Assembly (NCBI GenBank): GCA_030652345.1 | Contig: JAUSAU010000036.1 | Location: forward strand, 1 to 8,068 | DNA length: 8,068 bases | Source of the DNA: Coriobacteriia bacterium | Lineage (GTDB): Bacteria > Actinomycetota > Coriobacteriia > Anaerosomatales > PALSA-660 | Reading direction: 5' to 3' | In this document: positions 5,524-8,068 of the stretch, piece by piece | How positions within the stretch are numbered: position 1 is the first letter of the stretch | Layout of the letters: each line of letters begins with the position of its first letter | Program-made: the position numbers and the translations under genes | The notes under the pieces: generated by a model | What the model was told of the DNA's origin: nothing | The model's input: only the letters and a program-made list of their open reading frames with translations | The model's database searches: none

Positions 5524-6164
5524 TGCGCGCCCGCGCGGTCGCGGCCAGGGTGTGCGCTGCGGCCCTCGCGGTGGTCGCGGCCGTGTGGGCAGCGGAGACG
5601 TGGAAGCCCGTGTTCGTGGGAGGCGACTCGATGGCGCCCGCGATGCGCCGCGGCGACCTCGCGTTCGTGCGACGCCGTCCGGAGCGCTTGGCGTCCGGGG
5701 ATGTCGTGCTCGTGACGAAGGCGGGTTGGTCGGGCGGGATCCTGCACCGCGTGGAGAGCGTGATGTCGGACGGGTCGCTGCGGCTGCGCGGGGACGCGAA
5801 CCCGGTGGCCGACCGTGAACCCGTCGCGCTCGCGCGCGTACGCGGGCGCGTGGACGCGATCGTGCCGTTCGGACGCGGGTTCGCCGCGTTGGAGCGCCTC
5901 GTGCGCCGGTGGTACAATCCGGGCTCACAACCGAAGATCGAGGCGATGACGGAGAGGCGCGTGCGCACGTGCACGAGCCGCCGTTCCAGAGAGGGCCCCT
6001 TCGGCTGCAAGGGTCCACGGCGACACGCGACACGCGGTTCACTCCATCAGCCGCCTCCCAGAACCGACGCAGGTGCGGACACGCCCGCTTACGTCGCAAG
6101 GGGAGGACGGATCCCACCGATACGGGGACGCCGGGCGCGAGGGCCCGGGACAGCCGCGAGCTGA
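5523..6164 (+). CDS. SipW/ER-type signal peptidase I
   Basis: A membrane-bound signal peptidase with one N-terminal helix (about 10-24). GGDSMAPAMRRGD (33-45) carries the catalytic Ser36. GDVVLV (59-64) and LHRVESV (74-80) follow, with His75 at the place where the usual bacterial enzyme has Lys. RGDANPVADREPV (89-101) is the GDxN...D block of the ER/archaeal/SipW branch. In B. subtilis, SipW processes TasA, so the target here is probably the preceding gene. The GTG start shares its G with that gene's TAG stop (TAGTG), implying translational coupling. The recognisable enzyme ends near residue 135 (WYNPGSQ). The next 78 residues are Arg/Pro/Gly-rich, and their DNA overlaps the pheS promoter and T-box Stem I, so the tail is probably non-functional. 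Confidence is high for the family and lower for the C-terminus. Confidence 0.87.
   Translation: MRARAVAARVCAAALAVVAAVWAAETWKPVFVGGDSMAPAMRRGDLAFVRRRPERLASGDVVLVTKAGWSGGILHRVESVMSDGSLRLRGDANPVADREPVALARVRGRVDAIVPFGRGFAALERLVRRWYNPGSQPKIEAMTERRVRTCTSRRSREGPFGCKGPRRHATRGSLHQPPPRTDAGADTPAYVARGGRIPPIRGRRARGPGTAAS
5889..5918 (+). promoter_or_regulatory. pheS promoter, inside the signal peptidase 3' end
   Basis: The -10 hexamer TACAAT (5913-5918; five of six consensus) is preceded by TG one base upstream (TGGTACAAT), an extended -10. A weak -35, TTGGAG (5889-5894), lies 18 bp away. Transcription would begin near 5925, just before the base of T-box Stem I (5940), which is where a T-box transcript should begin. 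The position within an open reading frame is unusual. Confidence 0.7.
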
Positions 6165-6291
6165 GCGCTCGCGTGCACGAGGTGGGTCGCCGCACGCGGG
6201 CGGCCAACCGGGGTGGTACCGCGGAGAGCCGACTTTCCGTCCCCGGGCATGTACGTAGTGCCCGGCGAGGACGAGGGTCGGCTTTGTTGTT
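5925..6291 (+). promoter_or_regulatory. T-box riboswitch, tRNA-Phe responsive
   Basis: This leader senses uncharged tRNA-Phe and controls transcription of pheS-pheT. Stem I base is GAGGC (5940-5944) with GCCTC (6053-6057). Higher up, GGAG (5951-5954) pairs with CTCC (6042-6045), and CGCGTG (5958-5963) pairs with CACGCG (6031-6036). The loop between them carries the specifier TTC (6038-6040), a Phe codon, in the usual context TTCACTCC. The AGAGAG loop motif is at 5988-5993. The T-box core GGGGTGGTACCGCGG spans 6210-6224. The antiterminator pairs CCGGGG (6208-6213) with CCCCGG (6241-6246), and GCGG (6221-6224) with CCGT (6237-6240). These enclose the bulge TGGTACC (6214-6220), whose variable base U matches discriminator A73 of tRNA-Phe. 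The Stem II/III region (6058-6205) was not folded in detail. The downstream gene agrees with the specifier. Confidence 0.93.
6225..6291 (+). terminator. T-box-controlled terminator before pheS
   Basis: AGCCGAC (6227-6233) pairs with GTCGGCT (6277-6283), extended outward by G-T and A-T. CGTCC (6238-6242) pairs with GGACG (6269-6273). An inner hairpin joins CCGGGCA (6243-6249) to TGCCCGG (6259-6265). The T-rich run TTTGTTGTT (6283-6291) follows. The left arm overlaps the antiterminator partner (6237-6246), so the two folds exclude each other: transcription stops when tRNA-Phe is charged and continues when it is not. Confidence 0.9.
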
Positions 6292-6322
6292 CCTGGACGA
6301 CGGCAGTAAAGGACGCATCCAC

Positions 6323-7384
6323 ATGTCACTGATCGAAGAGCTGCAGCAGCTGCGCGAGGCGGGAGTCGCCGCCATCGCGGCCGCGGACGACCTCACCGCG
6401 CTCGACGCGGTCCGCGTCGCCTACCTCGGCAAGAAGGGCTCGCTCACCGGCATCCTGCGCGGCCTGGGCGCGCTCTCCTCCGAGGAGCGCCCGGCGGCCG
6501 GTAAGGTCTCCAACGACGTGCGCGTCGCACTCGAGACCGCGCTCAGCGAGCGCGAGGCCGTGCTGGCCTCCGCCGCGCTCGCGTCGCGTCTGACGGCCGA
6601 GGCGGTCGACGTCACGATGCCGGGCCGTCGTCGCGCGCCGGGCCACCAGCACCTCATCGAGCGCGTCACGCGCGAGATCATCGACATCTTCGCGGGCATC
6701 GGCTATCGCGTCGCCGAGGGCCCCGAGTGCGAACTCGACTACTACAACTTCACGGCGCTCAACACGCCGGAGGACCACCCCGCGCGCAGCGAGAGCGACA
6801 CCTTCTACGTCGAGGACCTCTCCGGCGACGTGGCGGCGGTCGCGGGCGAGTCGGACGTGCTGCTGCGCACGCAGACCTCGCCGGTGCAGGTGCGCGTCAT
6901 GGAGAAGTCCACGCCGCCGATCTACATCCTGTCGCCGGGCAAGGTCTACCGCCGCGACGTGGCCGACCCGAGCCACCTGCCGCAGTTCACGCAGATCGAG
7001 GGCCTCGTGGTCGACAAGGGCATCACGTTCGGCGACCTCAAGGGCACGCTCGAGCACTTCGCCCACGAGATGTTCGGGCCCACGCGCAAGGTGCGCCTGC
7101 GCCCGCACTTCTTCCCGTTCACGGAGCCGTCGGCCGAGGTGGATGTCAGCTGCCACGTCTGCGACGGCGCCGGCTGCCGCATGTGTAAGCAGTCCGGCTG
7201 GCTCGAGGTGCTCGGCTGCGGGATGGTCGACCCGAACGTCTTCGGCTACGTCGGCATCGACCCCGAGGTCTACTCCGGCTTCGCCTTCGGCATGGGGGCC
7301 GAGCGCATCGCCGCGCTCAAGTACGGTGTGCCCGACCTGCGCTACCTCGTCGAGAGCGACATGCGCTTCCTCAAGCAGTTCTGA
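6323..7384 (+). CDS. pheS: Phenylalanine-tRNA ligase alpha subunit
   Basis: The catalytic subunit of the (alpha-beta)2 cytoplasmic PheRS, a class II synthetase that charges tRNA-Phe. The 353-aa product has an N-terminal coiled-coil arm (about 1-90). Its class II catalytic core includes HPARSESDTFY, LLRTQTSPVQVR (about 180-191), motif 2 KVYRRD (207-212) with HLPQFTQIEGLVVD, and motif 3 GFAFGMGAERIA (319-330). Cys277, Cys280, Cys285 and Cys288 form a CxxC...CxxC cluster that many bacterial PheS share. Length is normal. AAAGGA (6308-6313) lies 9 nt before the ATG, and the start gives MSLIEELQQLREAG, the expected N-terminus. The same frame is open upstream to 5909, but that stretch is the T-box RNA, not coding sequence. 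pheT follows after 27 nt. Expression is governed by the T-box. Confidence 0.97.
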   Translation: MSLIEELQQLREAGVAAIAAADDLTALDAVRVAYLGKKGSLTGILRGLGALSSEERPAAGKVSNDVRVALETALSEREAVLASAALASRLTAEAVDVTMPGRRRAPGHQHLIERVTREIIDIFAGIGYRVAEGPECELDYYNFTALNTPEDHPARSESDTFYVEDLSGDVAAVAGESDVLLRTQTSPVQVRVMEKSTPPIYILSPGKVYRRDVADPSHLPQFTQIEGLVVDKGITFGDLKGTLEHFAHEMFGPTRKVRLRPHFFPFTEPSAEVDVSCHVCDGAGCRMCKQSGWLEVLGCGMVDPNVFGYVGIDPEVYSGFAFGMGAERIAALKYGVPDLRYLVESDMRFLKQF

Positions 7385-7411
7385 CACAGAGCCCCCGAAA
7401 GGACGACATAG

Positions 7412-8068
7412 ATGCGCGTTTCGATGAAGTGGCTGCGGGAGCTCGTGGATGTGGACCTGCCCACGCCCGAGCTGACCGACCTGCTCGACATGACCGGCAC
7501 GAAGGTCGAGGCCGTCCACACGCTCGGTGCGGCGCTCGACGGCGTCTTCGTCGGGCAGATCATGACCCGCGAGCGCCATCCGGAGGCCGACAAGCTGTGG
7601 GTGACCACGGTCGATGTCGGCGGTCCGGCGTTGCTCAACATCGTGTGCGGCGCGCAGAACTTCGAGGCGGGCGACAAGGTGCCGGTCGCGGTGGTCGGCG
7701 CTGTGGTGCCCAACGGCATGGAGATCAAGAAGGCGAAGCTGCGCGGGGTCGTGAGCGAGGGCATGAACTGCTCCGCCACCGAGCTCGGCGTGGGCGCCGA
7801 CGCATCCGGCCTGCTCATCCTGCCGGCCGACGCGCCCGTGGGCACTCCGTTCGCGGAGTATCGCGGCATGTCGGACACCGTGCTCGAACTCGAGGTCACG
7901 CCGAACCGCCCCGACTGCCTGTCGATGACGGGCGTGGCCCGCGAGGTCGGCGCCGTCACCGCCAAGCCGGTCCGCGCCGTCACGAGCGCGCCCGCCGAGT
8001 CGGGCGTGCCTACCGCCGACGTCGTGAGCGTCACGATCGACGACGCCGACCTGTGCCCGCGCTACACC
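7412..8068 (+). CDS. pheT: Phenylalanine-tRNA ligase beta subunit, N-terminal part
   Basis: The first 219 codons are present; the gene runs off the window end with no stop codon. PheT carries the tRNA-binding and editing domains of PheRS. The start MRVSMKWLRELVDVDLPTPE is typical. A tRNA-binding OB-fold domain lies at about 40-150 (VGQIMTRERHPEADKLWVTT, CGAQNFEAGDKVPVAVVGA, KKAKLRGVVSEGMNCSATEL). LELEVTPNRPDCLSMTGVAR follows, a conserved PheT block. AAAGGA (7398-7403) lies 8 nt before the ATG. It is co-transcribed with pheS, with a 27-nt gap and no terminator. The editing (B3/B4) and catalytic-like domains lie beyond the window. Confidence 0.96.
   Translation, partial: MRVSMKWLRELVDVDLPTPELTDLLDMTGTKVEAVHTLGAALDGVFVGQIMTRERHPEADKLWVTTVDVGGPALLNIVCGAQNFEAGDKVPVAVVGAVVPNGMEIKKAKLRGVVSEGMNCSATELGVGADASGLLILPADAPVGTPFAEYRGMSDTVLELEVTPNRPDCLSMTGVAREVGAVTAKPVRAVTSAPAESGVPTADVVSVTIDDADLCPRYT

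Noticed and set aside
5909..6322. N-terminal extension of PheS of about 138 residues, since the frame is open from 5909
   Set aside because: This stretch is the T-box leader with recognisable specifier, T-box core and terminator. The family N-terminus and a good ribosome binding site are at 6323.
4867..6396. Minus-strand 509-codon frame across the tasA-like, signal peptidase and T-box region
   Set aside because: Arg/Pro/Ser-rich translation crossing three recognised + strand features; no motif.

Overview
The window is a GC-rich bacterial chromosome segment with every gene on the + strand. The codon bias towards G/C in third positions, strong GGAGG-type ribosome binding sites, the infC-rpmI-rplT and pheS-pheT blocks, and a phenylalanine T-box point to a Gram-positive-type lineage. 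An actinobacterial lineage outside Streptomyces, for example Coriobacteriia-like, fits best. That placement is inference from style and gene content; no marker here proves it.

Region 1 (1-1365) is the translation operon infC (IF3), rpmI (L35) and rplT (L20), closed by a strong GC hairpin. infC appears to start at an AUA codon. Region 2 (1366-4153) is a monocistronic ten-helix P-type cation ATPase of a less common subtype (PEEFP instead of PEGLP in M4, ELIID in M6), followed by its own hairpin terminator. Region 3 (4182-4949) is a higB-higA toxin-antitoxin pair bracketed by two 38-bp imperfect direct repeats. Region 4 (4950-6164) is a small TasA/camelysin-like secreted protein. Its stop codon overlaps the start of a SipW/ER-type signal peptidase (Ser-His type) that probably processes it. 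The leader in front of the tasA-like gene can fold so that the ribosome binding site is hidden. Region 5 (5889-8068) is a promoter inside the 3' end of the signal peptidase frame, then a complete tRNA-Phe T-box leader (UUC specifier, UGGU bulge, antiterminator and terminator), pheS, and the first 219 codons of pheT.

The ribosomal-protein and PheRS genes are often close neighbours in bacteria. Here about 4.5 kb of accessory genes (ATPase, toxin-antitoxin, TasA-like/signal peptidase) lies between them. The signal peptidase frame has no stop before the T-box and reads into it, and no terminator is visible between the two units. Transcripts from the tasA-like/signal peptidase operon would therefore meet the phenylalanine-responsive terminator. 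The most interesting items for follow-up are the repeats around higBA, the tasA-like leader, the signal peptidase/T-box overlap, the AUA start of infC and the unusual ion site of the ATPase. I found no CRISPR array, transposase, rRNA or tRNA gene.
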